Below are positions 9,775 to 19,290 of a stretch of 64,000 nt of DNA, one piece after another. Below the pieces are notes generated by a model. The model was not told the origin of the DNA, did no database searches, and was given only the letters and a program-made list of their open reading frames with translations. The DNA is from an uncultured Roseateles sp. (GTDB lineage Bacteria; Pseudomonadota; Gammaproteobacteria; Burkholderiales; Burkholderiaceae_C): NCBI RefSeq assembly GCF_913777145.1, contig NZ_CAJYPS010000008.1, positions 1 through 64,000 of the forward strand, in the 5' to 3' direction. Position numbers and translations under genes: made by a program. Every line of letters starts with the position of its first letter. The stretch's first letter is position 1.

Positions 9775-9803
9775 AAGGGAGGCTTAGGCCTCCCTTTTGT
9801 TCT
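9775..9803 (+). terminator. terminator after the di-haem lipoprotein gene
   Basis: Perfect nine-base stem AAGGGAGGC/GCCTCCCTT (9775-9783, 9788-9796) with a TTAG loop, followed by a T-rich run. The stem is nearly the same as that of the terminator at 12152-12181. Confidence 0.85.
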
Positions 9804-9968
9804 TTCTGGCCGGCCCGACGCCGATCCGGTGCGCCAGGCTTCGCCGCTAAGTGCGAGAAATGTCACTGGGGATTCTTATTGAGGACGCATCATGGACGGA
9901 ATTCGGCGCCCTGATATCCCTCGGGTCTGGGCGCTGCTGTTGTGAAACTGATTTGAAAAGAAGTCCTC

Positions 9969-11591
9969 ATGATGTCCGTATCTCGCCGGTTCAAATATGC
10001 GTCGCTGGTCGTGGGCGCAGCCGCGCTGCTTACAGGTGGTTTCTCTCAGGCGGCGGGGTTGACGCCCGGCCCGATATCGACCGACCCGGCGGGCAAATGG
10101 ACGACCGGCGACCTGCACGTGCATACCGTGCAGTCGGACGATTCCCGCGCCACGCAGACGCTGGATTTCCTGCTGGGCAAGTCCTTCACCTCGTACAAGC
10201 TGGACTGGCTGGCACTGACCAATCACCTGCGTTCCTCGGCCTATGACAACAACGGCAATGCGCTGCCCAAGCCCATGGCCTTCGCCTACCCGATGGAGTC
10301 CTACGAGATCCAGCGGGTCAGGGCGCTGCAGGCGGCCGGAACCTATGCCGACAAGCTGATCTTCTCGGGCGCCGAGTGGGATATGCCCACGCATGACCAC
10401 ATGGGCGTGATGCTGTTCGCCGACGAGTCGAGCCTGAATACCGCCACCCAGGGCGTGCGGGAATTCCAATACCGCTTTACCACGCTGGCTGAGAATCTGT
10501 TCGATCCGGTGGATGTGGCGGCCTGGAAAAGCCGCAATATCGCCCGCACCAACAGCACGGCCGCCGATGCGCTGACCGCACTGGGCTGGCTGAAGGCCAA
10601 TTACGCGAAGACGAGTTTCGTCACCCTCAATCACCCGTCGCGCAATCCCGGCAAATACACCATCAGCGATCTGCGCCAGATGAACGATCTGGCGCCGGAC
10701 CAGATGTTCATGATCGAGGGCATGGTGGGCAACCAGATGGAGCCGGATCGCGGCGGCTACACGTCCGCCTACACGGACGCCAACCTGCCTAACCGCACCT
10801 ACGGCGGCACGGACGCCATCGTCGCCAAGCTGGGCGGCATGTGGGATGCACTGCTGGGCGAGGGGCGCCGCATCTGGAACATCGCGGACTCCGATTCGCA
10901 CTTCAAGATCGACGCGGCCAGCAACAGCAGCGGCTACTACCCGGGCGAGTACGCGAAGAACTACCTGTGGATGCCCGACAGCGCCCAGGGTGCCGCCGGC
11001 CTGATCGCCAGCCTGCGCGCGGGCCGTTCGTTCGGCGTGTTCGGCGACCTGATCGATGCGCTGGATTTCCGGGTCGTGGGGTCCTCCGGCACCGCCTTCA
11101 TGGGGCAGGAGATCAAGGTCGGCGCTGGCGAGAAGATCAAGTTCACGATCCGCTTCAAGAGCCCTGAGTTCAACAACTACCTCAAGCCCGTGGACGGCAA
11201 CCAGCTCGCCTACATGAAGCCGGTGGTCGACCACGTGGACCTGATCGTCGGTGACGTGACGGAGAAGGCCGCACCGGGCACGCCGGCCTACGCGGTCGCC
11301 ACGAACGCCAGCACCCGCGTGCTGCAGCGCTTCACCGCGGCCGACTGGAAGGTGGGCAAGGATGGCTACGCGTCCATCACCGTGCAGATCGAGGCCAGGA
11401 AGAACCAGTACTTCCGCCTGCGCGGCACCAATCTCGCGCCGAACGTGGCCGGCCTGACCGCCAACGGCGAGCCTCTGCCCGACCAGAAGACCACCGGCGC
11501 CGACAACAACGCGCGGGTGAATGCCATCAACGACCGCAACTACAGCAGCCTGTGGTTCTACTCGAACCCGGTGTTCGTGACGGTCCGCTGA
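9969..11591 (+). CDS. secreted PHP-domain (CehA/McbA-like) metallohydrolase
   Basis: 540 residues with a signal peptide-like start (KYASLVVGAAALLTGGFSQA, about residues 10-29). Directly after it comes the PHP motif GDLHVHTVQSDDS with His50 and His52, and later candidate metal-ligand segments HDHMGVM, TLNHPSRNPG and the aspartate/histidine motif IADSDSHF. PHP proteins of this type bind two or three divalent metals and hydrolyse phosphoesters or other esters; the real substrate cannot be read from the sequence. The C-terminal 150 residues look like a beta-rich domain. The second codon is also ATG, so the start is uncertain by one codon. AAGAAG upstream serves as a ribosome binding site. The PEP-CTERM gene follows 35 bases later, probably in one transcript. 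Confidence 0.8.
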   Translation: MMSVSRRFKYASLVVGAAALLTGGFSQAAGLTPGPISTDPAGKWTTGDLHVHTVQSDDSRATQTLDFLLGKSFTSYKLDWLALTNHLRSSAYDNNGNALPKPMAFAYPMESYEIQRVRALQAAGTYADKLIFSGAEWDMPTHDHMGVMLFADESSLNTATQGVREFQYRFTTLAENLFDPVDVAAWKSRNIARTNSTAADALTALGWLKANYAKTSFVTLNHPSRNPGKYTISDLRQMNDLAPDQMFMIEGMVGNQMEPDRGGYTSAYTDANLPNRTYGGTDAIVAKLGGMWDALLGEGRRIWNIADSDSHFKIDAASNSSGYYPGEYAKNYLWMPDSAQGAAGLIASLRAGRSFGVFGDLIDALDFRVVGSSGTAFMGQEIKVGAGEKIKFTIRFKSPEFNNYLKPVDGNQLAYMKPVVDHVDLIVGDVTEKAAPGTPAYAVATNASTRVLQRFTAADWKVGKDGYASITVQIEARKNQYFRLRGTNLAPNVAGLTANGEPLPDQKTTGADNNARVNAINDRNYSSLWFYSNPVFVTVR

Positions 11592-11626
11592 GTCCTGCCA
11601 TACCCACCGACGACAAGACCGCCCCC

Positions 11627-12115
11627 ATGAAGTTCCTCACCACCCTGCTCGCAGGCCTGAGCCTGTTCTTCGCCGCGACCGGCCTGGCGCTGGCCGACAA
11701 CCGCTACGAGTTCGCCGCCATCGACGATGTGAATGGCGACCCGACCTTTGCCGGCACCATGACCACCACGGCGCCGTTTTCGCTGGACTACGCCTTCAGC
11801 GTCGTCGACTTCGAGCTGAACTACCTGACCAAGAACGTCAGCTACACCGCGGCGAACTCGACGATTCAGATCGAGGCCCAGGGTTTCCTGTTCACCGCCA
11901 ACGACGCCTCGTCGTCCTTGGCGCTGACCTTCTACCCGGATGGCAGCTACTACTCCGAGTATTTCGTGCCGGGCCATAACACCTTGGGTGATTCGGGCTA
12001 CTTCGCCTTTGGCGAACTGGCGCCGGTGCCGGAGCCGGCCAGCGTGGCTCTGCTGCTCGCCGGCCTGGGCGTGGTCGGGCTGCGTGCCCGCCGTCTGCAG
12101 GCGCAGGCAGCCTGA
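11627..12115 (+). CDS. PEP-CTERM sorting domain protein
   Basis: 162 residues. An N-terminal signal peptide (FLTTLLAGLSLFFAATGLALA) precedes a short beta-rich body rich in Asp, Tyr, Thr and Ser. The C-terminus is a PEP-CTERM signal: VPEPASVALLLAGLGVVGL followed by the basic cluster RARRLQ. Such proteins are processed by exosortase EpsH-type enzymes and released to the surface or extracellular polysaccharide. No exosortase gene is in this window. The ATG at 11627 places the signal peptide at the very N-terminus. The protein lies behind the PHP hydrolase gene and before a strong terminator. Confidence 0.85.
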   Translation: MKFLTTLLAGLSLFFAATGLALADNRYEFAAIDDVNGDPTFAGTMTTTAPFSLDYAFSVVDFELNYLTKNVSYTAANSTIQIEAQGFLFTANDASSSLALTFYPDGSYYSEYFVPGHNTLGDSGYFAFGELAPVPEPASVALLLAGLGVVGLRARRLQAQAA

Positions 12116-12151
12116 ACCAGACAGGGCGGGCCCCCGGTCACGCCGCCATGC

Positions 12152-12181
12152 AAAAGGGAGGCCCGAGGGCCTCCCTTTTTT
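12152..12181. terminator. bidirectional terminator between convergent genes
   Basis: Thirteen-base perfect inverted repeat (12152-12164 with 12167-12179) with A residues on one flank and T residues on the other, so it can end both the PEP-CTERM transcript and the tricorn-type protease transcript arriving on the minus strand. Confidence 0.9.
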
Positions 12182-12208
12182 GTCACGGCGCCTGGGCGCA
12201 GCGATGGT

Positions 12209-15200
12209 TCAGCGCTGCGGCGCCGGCAGCGTCACCGGACGCAGATAGCCCTGGGGCTTGACCGTGGGCACGGGCTGCGCGGCGATGCGTTTCTTCAGCT
12301 CGGCGATCGCGGCATCCAGCTGCGCATCCTGGCCCAGGAAGGTGGCGCGCGGCGGGTTGTCCACCTCGATGTCGGGCTTCACGCCTATGCCTTCCACCAG
12401 CTGGCGGCCCTGGGCGTCGATCTGGGCGGTCTCGGCGGCGCGCATGATGCCGTTGTCCAGCAGGCGGTTGCCGTCGGACAGCCACACGCCGGCGCCCGAG
12501 GTCTGCTTGCCGATCACCGGGCCCAGGCCCAGGCGTTTGAAGCCCTCGGAGAAGGTCTCGCCGTCGGAGTAGGTCTCCTCGTTGGCCAGCACCACCACCT
12601 GGCCGCGGAACGCGTGCTGCATGTTGGGGTAGACCGGCGAGCCGTCCGGCGAGCGCGGCTGCCAGAAGGCCCAGGCGCGGCGCAGCAGCTTCTCCAGGAT
12701 CCAGCTGTCGATGTTGCCGCCGTTGTTGTAGCGCACGTCGATGATGAGGCCGTCGCGGTCGCTGGCCGCGTAGAACTCGCGCACGAAATCGGCGATGTCA
12801 TTGGGACCCATCGCACGCAGGTGCACATAGCCTATGCGACCGGCGCCGGCCTGCTCCACCAGGCGGGCGCGGCTGACGCGCCAGTCGTTGTAGCGCAGCT
12901 GGTTCTCGCGCATCTGGGCCACCGGCGTGACGATGCGCTGCACGGTCTTGCCATCGGCCTTCTTCAGGTCCAGCAAGACCTGGCGCCCGGCCTGGCCGCG
13001 CAGCAGCTCCAGGATGTGGGGTACACCGGTGCTGGCGCGACCGTTGACCGCGGTGATCACGTCGCCCGCAACAATGCCCAGCCCCGGCGCAGCCAGCGGG
13101 CCGGCCTCGGACGGCAGCTCGGGGTCGGACGCATACAGCGCATCGATGCGCCAGCCCTCGGCCACGCGGCTCAGGCGTGCACCCAGGCCCGCAAGACCTG
13201 GCTCCTCGGGCGCCTGGCGCGGGTCGCCCGGCGCCACCTGGCTGTGCAGCGCGCTGATCTCGCTGACCATCTGGCCCATCAGGTCGGCCAGCTCGTAGCG
13301 GTCGGTCACGCGCTCCACCAGCGGTTCGTACTTGGCGCGCACGGCCTTCCAGTCCACGCCGTGCATGGCCTTGTCGTAGAAGTGGTCGCGGTGCAGGCGC
13401 CAGGCGTCGACGAACATCTGCCGCCACTCGGCGCGCGGGTCGGTGGCGATCTGCCAGTCGGCCCAGCGCACCTGGCTCTTGGCCAGCTCGGTGGGCAGCT
13501 TGGGCGCGGCGTCCACGATCAGCAGTTCGGGCGCGCCCGCGCCCTGGTTGCGCAGCAGCATCAGCTTCTTGCCGTCGGCGCTGAGCTCGTAGCTGCGCAC
13601 GTCGGCGCTCAGCGTCTCGGGCGCGCCGCCCTGGTTGTCGATGGCGACCGACTTCAGGCTGGTCTTGCGCTCCAGGTCTTGGTCCAGGAACCACAGCCGC
13701 TTGCCGTCGCTGCGCAGGCCGCGGTAGTTGCCGGGCGGCAGCGGCAGCTCATAGAGGCGCTGGGCCAGGCCCTCGAAGACGATGGCGGGCTTGGCCTTCT
13801 TGTCGTCGGGCTTCTTGCCGTCACCGTCCTTCTTGGCGGTGTCGGGTTTCTCGTCCGCCTTGGGCTTGGGCTCGGCGGCCTCCAGCTCGTCCTTGGGGGC
13901 GAACGGCGAGCGCAGGTCGGGCTGCAGCGCCAGCGCATACAGGCGCGAGCGGCGGTCGAAGAATGGGCCGGTGTTGCGGTCGCCCCAGGGGCTGGTGTTG
14001 CCGGTGGCGACGAAGTTGCGCTTGGACGAGAAGTACAGCCACTGGCCGTCGGGGCTGAAGGTGGCGGCGTCGGTGTCGTAGCGGTCACTGGTCAGCGTGT
14101 GGGTCTTGCCGTCGGCCAGGCGGTAGAGCAGCAGCTGGTGGCGGTCGCCATTGCTCAGCGGCACGGCCCAGGCCAGCGCCTGGCTGTCGGGGCTCCAGGC
14201 CTGCAGCAGCGCGCCGTCCTCCTGGCGGCCCTGGCCGATCTGTTGGGGCGCAGCGGGCACCGGGGCCTTCAGGTCGGTCAGGTAGATGCGGCCTTCCTTG
14301 TCGGTGTGGGCCAGCCAGCGGCCGTCCGGCGAGGGCAGCAGCGACACGCGCTGCGTGCTGGTGCCGGTGGTGATCTGCTGCGGCTTGCCCAGGCCGTTGG
14401 CGCTCAGGCGCCAGATCTCGGGCTCGCCGCTGAAGTCGCAGATCGCGAACACGCTCTTGCTGTCGGCGCTGAACTCGCCGGTCTTGCAGCGGCTGTCGGC
14501 CGGCTGCGGCAGCTCGGCGCGGCGCAGCGTGCCCGTGCCCTGCGTGGCCAGGTGGCCGCGCGCGGCCAGCAGCACACGCTCGCCGTTGGGCGCGAAGGCG
14601 GTGTCGGTGAGGAAGTCCTGCGGCTTCTTGATCCAGCGCTGGCGCTGCTGGTCGAAGTCACCGGCCAGTTGCACGGGGATGGGGCGGGGCGCGGCGGTCT
14701 GGGTCAGGTCCAGCGTCAGCAGGTCGGCGCCCAGCGCATAGACCACGCGGCTGCCGTCTATGGACGCATGGCGTATGTCCCAGCCCCGGTAGGTGGTGTG
14801 CTGGCGCAGGTCGCCACCCTGGGCGTTGACCGACCACAGGTTGACCGTGCCGTCGCGGTCCGACAGGAAGGCGATGCGGGTCTGGCCGCCGTCCTGGTAG
14901 GGCAGAGGCCGGCGGTCATTGGCCGCCTCGGTCAGCAGCGGCCGGGCCTCGGCGTTGCTGCCGAGGTCCAGCGTCCAGAGCTGCGCGATCGCGCCGCCGC
15001 GGTACTGGCGGGCGTTGTCGCCGCGCAGGCCGTTGCGCGTGAAGTAAAGCGTCTTGCCGTCAGCGCTGAGCGCGCCGTCGCTGGCCTGGGCCACCGGCAG
15101 CTGGCGGCGCTGGCCGGTTTGCAGGTTCACCGCGAACAGCTGGGAGCCGGGTCTGGCGTCCAGCCCGGTGTAGATCACCTCGCCGCCCGCGGTGATGCCC

Positions 15201-15535
15201 CAGACCTTCTGGCCGCCGCCCTCCCAGGTCAGGCGCTTGGGCACGCCGCCGCCGGCGGGCATGGCGTAGACCTCGGTGCCGCCGTCGTACTGGGCGGTGA
15301 AGGCGATCCAGGCGCCGTCGGGCGACACCGCGGGCTGGCTCTCCAGCCCCGGGTGGGTGGTCAGGCGCCGGGCCTCGCCACCCTGCAGCGGTACGCGCCA
15401 CAGGTCGCCCTCGGCGACGAAATAGACCTGCTCGCCCTGCAGCGCGGGCTGGCGGTAGTAGCCGGTGGTGCCGGCCCAGGCGCTGGCGGCGCTCAGCAGT
15501 GCGAGGGCCAGCGTGGCGATCTTGAAATGGGGCAT
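12209..15535 (-). CDS. tricorn-type S41 protease with beta-propeller and PDZ domains
   Basis: 1108 residues. A signal peptide (FKIATLALALLSAASAWA) indicates export. Then come WD40/TolB-like propeller blades with repeats of the type LTTHPGLESQPAVSPDGAWIAF and SPDGQWLYFSSKRNF, covering roughly residues 25-680 with a charged Lys/Asp/Pro insert near 570. The core domain (ERVTDRYELADLMGQMVSEISALHSQV) precedes a PDZ-like part (GIVAGDVITAVNGRAS) and an S41 catalytic region: IGYVHLRAMGPNDIADFV, RYNNGGNIDSWIL and ANEETYSDGETFSEGF, whose Ser in YSDGE is the likely nucleophile. The ATG at 15535 has a GAGGAG ribosome binding site. Upstream in-frame starts give no signal peptide. It probably degrades peptides in the periplasm. 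Confidence 0.9.
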   Translation of the reverse strand: MPHFKIATLALALLSAASAWAGTTGYYRQPALQGEQVYFVAEGDLWRVPLQGGEARRLTTHPGLESQPAVSPDGAWIAFTAQYDGGTEVYAMPAGGGVPKRLTWEGGGQKVWGITAGGEVIYTGLDARPGSQLFAVNLQTGQRRQLPVAQASDGALSADGKTLYFTRNGLRGDNARQYRGGAIAQLWTLDLGSNAEARPLLTEAANDRRPLPYQDGGQTRIAFLSDRDGTVNLWSVNAQGGDLRQHTTYRGWDIRHASIDGSRVVYALGADLLTLDLTQTAAPRPIPVQLAGDFDQQRQRWIKKPQDFLTDTAFAPNGERVLLAARGHLATQGTGTLRRAELPQPADSRCKTGEFSADSKSVFAICDFSGEPEIWRLSANGLGKPQQITTGTSTQRVSLLPSPDGRWLAHTDKEGRIYLTDLKAPVPAAPQQIGQGRQEDGALLQAWSPDSQALAWAVPLSNGDRHQLLLYRLADGKTHTLTSDRYDTDAATFSPDGQWLYFSSKRNFVATGNTSPWGDRNTGPFFDRRSRLYALALQPDLRSPFAPKDELEAAEPKPKADEKPDTAKKDGDGKKPDDKKAKPAIVFEGLAQRLYELPLPPGNYRGLRSDGKRLWFLDQDLERKTSLKSVAIDNQGGAPETLSADVRSYELSADGKKLMLLRNQGAGAPELLIVDAAPKLPTELAKSQVRWADWQIATDPRAEWRQMFVDAWRLHRDHFYDKAMHGVDWKAVRAKYEPLVERVTDRYELADLMGQMVSEISALHSQVAPGDPRQAPEEPGLAGLGARLSRVAEGWRIDALYASDPELPSEAGPLAAPGLGIVAGDVITAVNGRASTGVPHILELLRGQAGRQVLLDLKKADGKTVQRIVTPVAQMRENQLRYNDWRVSRARLVEQAGAGRIGYVHLRAMGPNDIADFVREFYAASDRDGLIIDVRYNNGGNIDSWILEKLLRRAWAFWQPRSPDGSPVYPNMQHAFRGQVVVLANEETYSDGETFSEGFKRLGLGPVIGKQTSGAGVWLSDGNRLLDNGIMRAAETAQIDAQGRQLVEGIGVKPDIEVDNPPRATFLGQDAQLDAAIAELKKRIAAQPVPTVKPQGYLRPVTLPAPQR

Positions 15536-15636
15536 GGGACTCTCCTCGGGCGCCGATTGTGGGCCGAGCGCTCCAGGGGGCGATTCGTCACGGCGCCGCG
15601 CCGGTGTGACGGCTTGATGTCGTGGGGCCAGGTCTT

Positions 15637-15653
15637 GTGGTGCGCCGCACCAC
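15637..15653. promoter_or_regulatory. palindrome in divergent intergenic region, possible operator
   Basis: Perfect eight-base arms GTGGTGCG/CGCACCAC around one C. It lies between the divergent tricorn-type protease and PEP-CTERM genes, about 100 bases from each start. It could be an operator for either gene; no known regulator was matched. Confidence 0.35.
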
Positions 15654-15758
15654 ACTGATTCGCGGGGGAGGGCGGGTTGTCCGTGTTGACCCTTTCTGAC
15701 GAGGACGTAAAAGTTCGTGAAGTCTGCTCACCCCCTCTCAGAACCGGAGATTTTGTCG

Positions 15759-16514
15759 ATGACTCCCAAGCTCCTGCTCGCGTCGGCCGCGCTGGCCACT
15801 GCCCTGTCGGCCCAGGCCGGCGTGTCCGTGACCGGCTCGTCGCTGACCTACACCCAGAATTTCGACAGCCTGGTCAGCACCGGCTCGCTGACTTTCGTCA
15901 ACGACACCACGCTGAGCGGCTGGAGCCTGTTCCGCAGCGCCGGCACGGCGCTGACCGTGACGGCCGGCACCGGCACCTCCAATACGGGCGGCTTCTACAG
16001 CTTCGGCGGCACCGGCTCCAGCGACCGTGCACTCGGTTCGGTGGCCAGCGGCTCTACCGGCACCATCACCTATGCGCTGGCGCTGACCAATGACACCGGC
16101 GCCGACCTGGGCGGCTTCGTGCTGAGCTTTGCCGGCGAGCAGTGGCGCAACGGCGGCTCGGCCGCCGTGCAGTCGCTGAGCGTGCAGTACGGCTTCGGCG
16201 CCGCCTACACCGCCGCCACGACCGCGCTCACCAGCTTCGATTCCGTCGTGAACACCACCACCGCAGCTGCCGTGGACGGCAACGGGGCGGGTCGTGTGGC
16301 CGGCCTGGGCGGCACCGTGAACACCACCTGGGGCGCGGGCCAGACGCTGTGGATCACCTGGACCGATGTGGACAACACCGGTGGCGACCATGGCCTGGCG
16401 ATCGACGACGTCAGCTTCTCCGCCGTCACCGCCGTGCCCGAGCCCGGCACCTACGCGATGCTGCTGGCCGGCCTGGGCGCCGTGGGCTTCGTCGCCCGCC
16501 GCCGCCGCGGCTGA
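15759..16514 (+). CDS. PEP-CTERM sorting domain protein
   Basis: 251 residues. The signal peptide is KLLLASAALATALSAQA, the body is Gly/Thr/Ser-rich with repeated beta-strand-like sequence (QNFDSLVSTGSLTFVNDTT, WITWTDVDNTGGDHGLAIDDVSF), and the C-terminus is a PEP-CTERM signal VPEPGTYAMLLAGLGAVGFVARRRRG. The DHGLAIDDVSF segment just before the tail is common in PEP-CTERM proteins with lectin- or jelly-roll-like folds. ATG at 15759 with CCGGAG upstream; the GTG at 15717 would bury the signal peptide. It is divergent from the protease gene and is followed by its own terminator. Confidence 0.88.
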   Translation: MTPKLLLASAALATALSAQAGVSVTGSSLTYTQNFDSLVSTGSLTFVNDTTLSGWSLFRSAGTALTVTAGTGTSNTGGFYSFGGTGSSDRALGSVASGSTGTITYALALTNDTGADLGGFVLSFAGEQWRNGGSAAVQSLSVQYGFGAAYTAATTALTSFDSVVNTTTAAAVDGNGAGRVAGLGGTVNTTWGAGQTLWITWTDVDNTGGDHGLAIDDVSFSAVTAVPEPGTYAMLLAGLGAVGFVARRRRG

Positions 16515-16546
16515 GCACGCCCCTCGGACCGTCAGGTCTTGCGCGG

Positions 16547-16571
16547 ACGGCCCCTAGGGGCCGTTTTCTTT
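16547..16571 (+). terminator. terminator after PEP-CTERM gene
   Basis: Perfect eight-base stem ACGGCCCC/GGGGCCGT (16547-16554, 16557-16564) with a two-base TA loop, then a T-rich run that reaches the stop codon of the convergent nucleotidase gene. Confidence 0.85.
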
Positions 16572-17467
16572 TATTGCGACGCGATGCCCGCGGCGACCTG
16601 GCCCGCGGGCACATGGCGGGCCGCATTGGCCACGTGGCCGGCTTGGTCGTCGAAGAAGAAGTCGGGCTCGAACTCGCGCAGGAACTCGCCCTTGGGCAGT
16701 CCGCCCAGGAACATGGCCTCGTCCACCTCGATGCGCCAGTCCATCAGCGTGCGTATCGCGCGCTCATGGGCCGGCGCGCTGCGGGCCGTGACCAGCGCGG
16801 TGCGTACCGTCATCGCATCGTCCGACGCGCTCTGCAGCCGCTGCAGCGCCTCCAGCACCGGCTTGAACGGGCCGGCCGGCAGCGGCTGGCGGGCGCGTTC
16901 GCTTTCGTGCTCGCGGAACGCGGCCAGGCCGTCGCGCTGGTAGATCTGCTCGGCCTCGTCCGAGAACAGCACCGCATCGCCGTCGAACGCGATGCGCAGC
17001 TCGTTGGGGTGGGCGGCCGAGGCCTGGGCTGCCTGCGGCATCACGCGGGCCGCGGCCACGCCGGCGGCCAGCGCCTGGCGCACATCGTCCTCGTTGGCTG
17101 ACAGGAAGAGCTGGGCCGACAGCGGCCGCAGGTAGCGCCAGGGCGAGGCGCCGCGCGTGAACACGCCACGCTCGATCTTGAGTCCGTAGTGGGCGGCCGA
17201 GCGGAACACGCGCATCCCGGAGATGGGGTCGTTGCGCGACAGCACCACCACCTCCACACGGGACTCGCCCGCCACGTTGAAGGCCAGCAGCTTGCGCACC
17301 AGCGAGAACGCGACGCCGGGGCGTGCGGGCTGGTCCAGCCGCTGCTGCTGCAGCGCCATGTAGGCGTGGTCGTTCTCGGCCTCGAAGACGTGGTTCTCGT
17401 CCTCGAAATCGAACAGGGCTCGTGAAGAGATGGCCACGACGAGCTGGCCGTGCAGGGTGCTGGGCAT
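16571..17467 (-). CDS. 5'-nucleotidase, cytosolic cN-I-like family
   Basis: 298 residues matching the bacterial 5'-nucleotidase family related to eukaryotic cytosolic nucleotidase I (PF06189 type). Family segments visible: LVVAISSRALFDFEDENHVF near the N-terminus, VEVVVLSRNDPISGMRVF, the acidic motif RIAFDGDAVLFSDEAE near residue 165-180, and MDWRIEVDEAMFLGGLPKG. Such enzymes remove phosphate from nucleoside monophosphates in the cytoplasm. It has no signal peptide. The gene is alone, divergent from the chemoreceptor gene. Confidence 0.85.
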   Translation of the reverse strand: MPSTLHGQLVVAISSRALFDFEDENHVFEAENDHAYMALQQQRLDQPARPGVAFSLVRKLLAFNVAGESRVEVVVLSRNDPISGMRVFRSAAHYGLKIERGVFTRGASPWRYLRPLSAQLFLSANEDDVRQALAAGVAAARVMPQAAQASAAHPNELRIAFDGDAVLFSDEAEQIYQRDGLAAFREHESERARQPLPAGPFKPVLEALQRLQSASDDAMTVRTALVTARSAPAHERAIRTLMDWRIEVDEAMFLGGLPKGEFLREFEPDFFFDDQAGHVANAARHVPAGQVAAGIASQ

Positions 17468-17689
17468 GGCGCCATCCTAGTCAGTGTCGAACCCACCCAC
17501 CGTCGGCCCTAGTCCCTTGGGCGGCTTGACAGCCGCACCCCCTTTTGTGTGCGCGGACGCACAGGTCGTGATGCAGTCCGCACCAGAACGGTGAAACATG
17601 GCTGCATTTTTTCTGCCTTGCAGCTAGCCTTCAGCCCTTGGCGCGCCGGGGTTTTCCGGCCTTCGCCCCCCCATCTCCGGAGACCCTAC

Positions 17690-19249
17690 ATGTCCGCTGC
17701 CTCCCTGCCCGCCACCGGCTCCATCGGGCGCCGCCTGGTGCTGGTGCTTTCGACCATCCTGGGCCTGCTGCTGATCAGCAGCTTTGTGGCTGTGTGGCAG
17801 CTGCGCCAGTTGGGCACCGAGGTCGAGGACATGACGGCGCGCACGCTCAAGGTGGAGCGCGCGGCGTCGGACTGGGTGCGCAACACGACCAACGGGGTGC
17901 AGCGTGCCGCGGCCATCGCCAAGAGCTCCGACGCGTCGCTGATCGAGTATTTCGCGCCCGCGACCGCCGCGGCCATCAGCGAGACCAACGAGCTGCAGAA
18001 GTTCATCGAGGGCACGCTGGACACGCCTGAGGAGCGCGACATGTTCGCCCGCATCGGCGAGCTGCGCAAAGCCTATCTGGCCGCACGCGAGCAGGTCAGC
18101 AAGGCCAAGAAGGCGGGCGACGCCGAGGGGGCCGCCAAGATCTTTGCGGATCAGTTCGAACCCTCGTCCAAGGCCTACATCGACGCGGTGGGCGGGCTGG
18201 CCAAGTTCGAGCGTGACCAGCTGGACCTCTCCGCCGCCCAGGTGCAGGCGCTGCGCTCGCGCACCGTGTGGCTGCTGGTGATCTGTACCGCCGCAGCCTT
18301 TGGCATCGGCGTGGTGCTGAGCTGGCTGCTGACCCGCAGCATCACCGGGCCGCTGCGCGACGCCGAGCGTTCCGCCCGCGCGATCGCCGACATGGACCTC
18401 ACCGGCGAGGCCCGCCAGCACTACCCGGCCGATGAGACCGGCCAGCTGCTGCATGCGATCGACGCGATGCGCGATGCGCTGCGCAATTCGCTGAACGAGG
18501 TGCGCAGCGTGGTGGACAACATCTCCACGGCCAGTGCCGAGATCGCCACCGGCAACCAGGATCTGAGCGCCCGCACCGAGCAGGCCGCGTCCAACCTGGA
18601 GGAAACCGCCAGCGCGATGGAGGAACTGACCAGCACCGTCACCCACAGTGCCGATGCGGCCGCGCAGGCCAACCAGCTGGCCAGCTCGGCCGCCCAGGTG
18701 GCTCAGCGCGGCGGCCAGGTGGTGGCCCAGGTGGTCAGCACCATGAACGAGATCAACCAGTCCAGCCAGAAGATCGCCGACATCATCGGCGTCATCGACG
18801 GCATTGCCTTCCAGACCAACATCCTGGCGCTGAATGCGGCGGTCGAGGCCGCGCGGGCCGGCGAGCAGGGCCGCGGCTTTGCGGTGGTGGCTGGTGAGGT
18901 GCGCTCGCTGGCCCAGCGCTCGGCCGAGGCGGCCAAGGAGATCAAGTCACTGATCAATGCCAGCGTGGAGCGCGTGGAATCGGGTTCGCGCCTGGTGGGC
19001 GACGCCGGCAGCACCATGGACGAGATCGTCGCCAGCGTGCAGCGCGTGACCGACATTGTTGGCGAGATCAGCTCGGCCTCGCGCGAGCAGAGCCAGGGCA
19101 TAGGCCAGGTCAACGTGGCCGTGGCCGACCTGGACCGCATGACCCAGCAGAACGCTGCGCTGGTGGAGGAATCCACCGCCGCGGCCGAAAGCCTCAAGGA
19201 CCAGGCCGGCCGTCTCAGCAGCGTGGTGTCGGCCTTCCGGCTGCGCTGA
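17690..19249 (+). CDS. methyl-accepting chemotaxis protein
   Basis: 519 residues with the classic order: TM1 ([23 protein letters not shown]), a periplasmic four-helix-bundle sensor of about 150 residues, TM2 ([22 protein letters not shown]), a HAMP segment ([22 protein letters not shown]) and the cytoplasmic signalling domain with the hairpin tip [37 protein letters not shown]. No CheR-binding pentapeptide is present at the C-terminus (AFRLR). ATG at 17690 with CTCCGGAGA upstream; the earlier in-frame start adds no domain. No flagellar or che genes are adjacent, so its ligand cannot be assigned. Confidence 0.95.
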   Translation: MSAASLPATGSIGRRLVLVLSTILGLLLISSFVAVWQLRQLGTEVEDMTARTLKVERAASDWVRNTTNGVQRAAAIAKSSDASLIEYFAPATAAAISETNELQKFIEGTLDTPEERDMFARIGELRKAYLAAREQVSKAKKAGDAEGAAKIFADQFEPSSKAYIDAVGGLAKFERDQLDLSAAQVQALRSRTVWLLVICTAAAFGIGVVLSWLLTRSITGPLRDAERSARAIADMDLTGEARQHYPADETGQLLHAIDAMRDALRNSLNEVRSVVDNISTASAEIATGNQDLSARTEQAASNLEETASAMEELTSTVTHSADAAAQANQLASSAAQVAQRGGQVVAQVVSTMNEINQSSQKIADIIGVIDGIAFQTNILALNAAVEAARAGEQGRGFAVVAGEVRSLAQRSAEAAKEIKSLINASVERVESGSRLVGDAGSTMDEIVASVQRVTDIVGEISSASREQSQGIGQVNVAVADLDRMTQQNAALVEESTAAAESLKDQAGRLSSVVSAFRLR

Positions 19250-19290
19250 GCGCCGAGCCCTGAGCCCCGCCACGCCGGGCGGCGGGGCCG

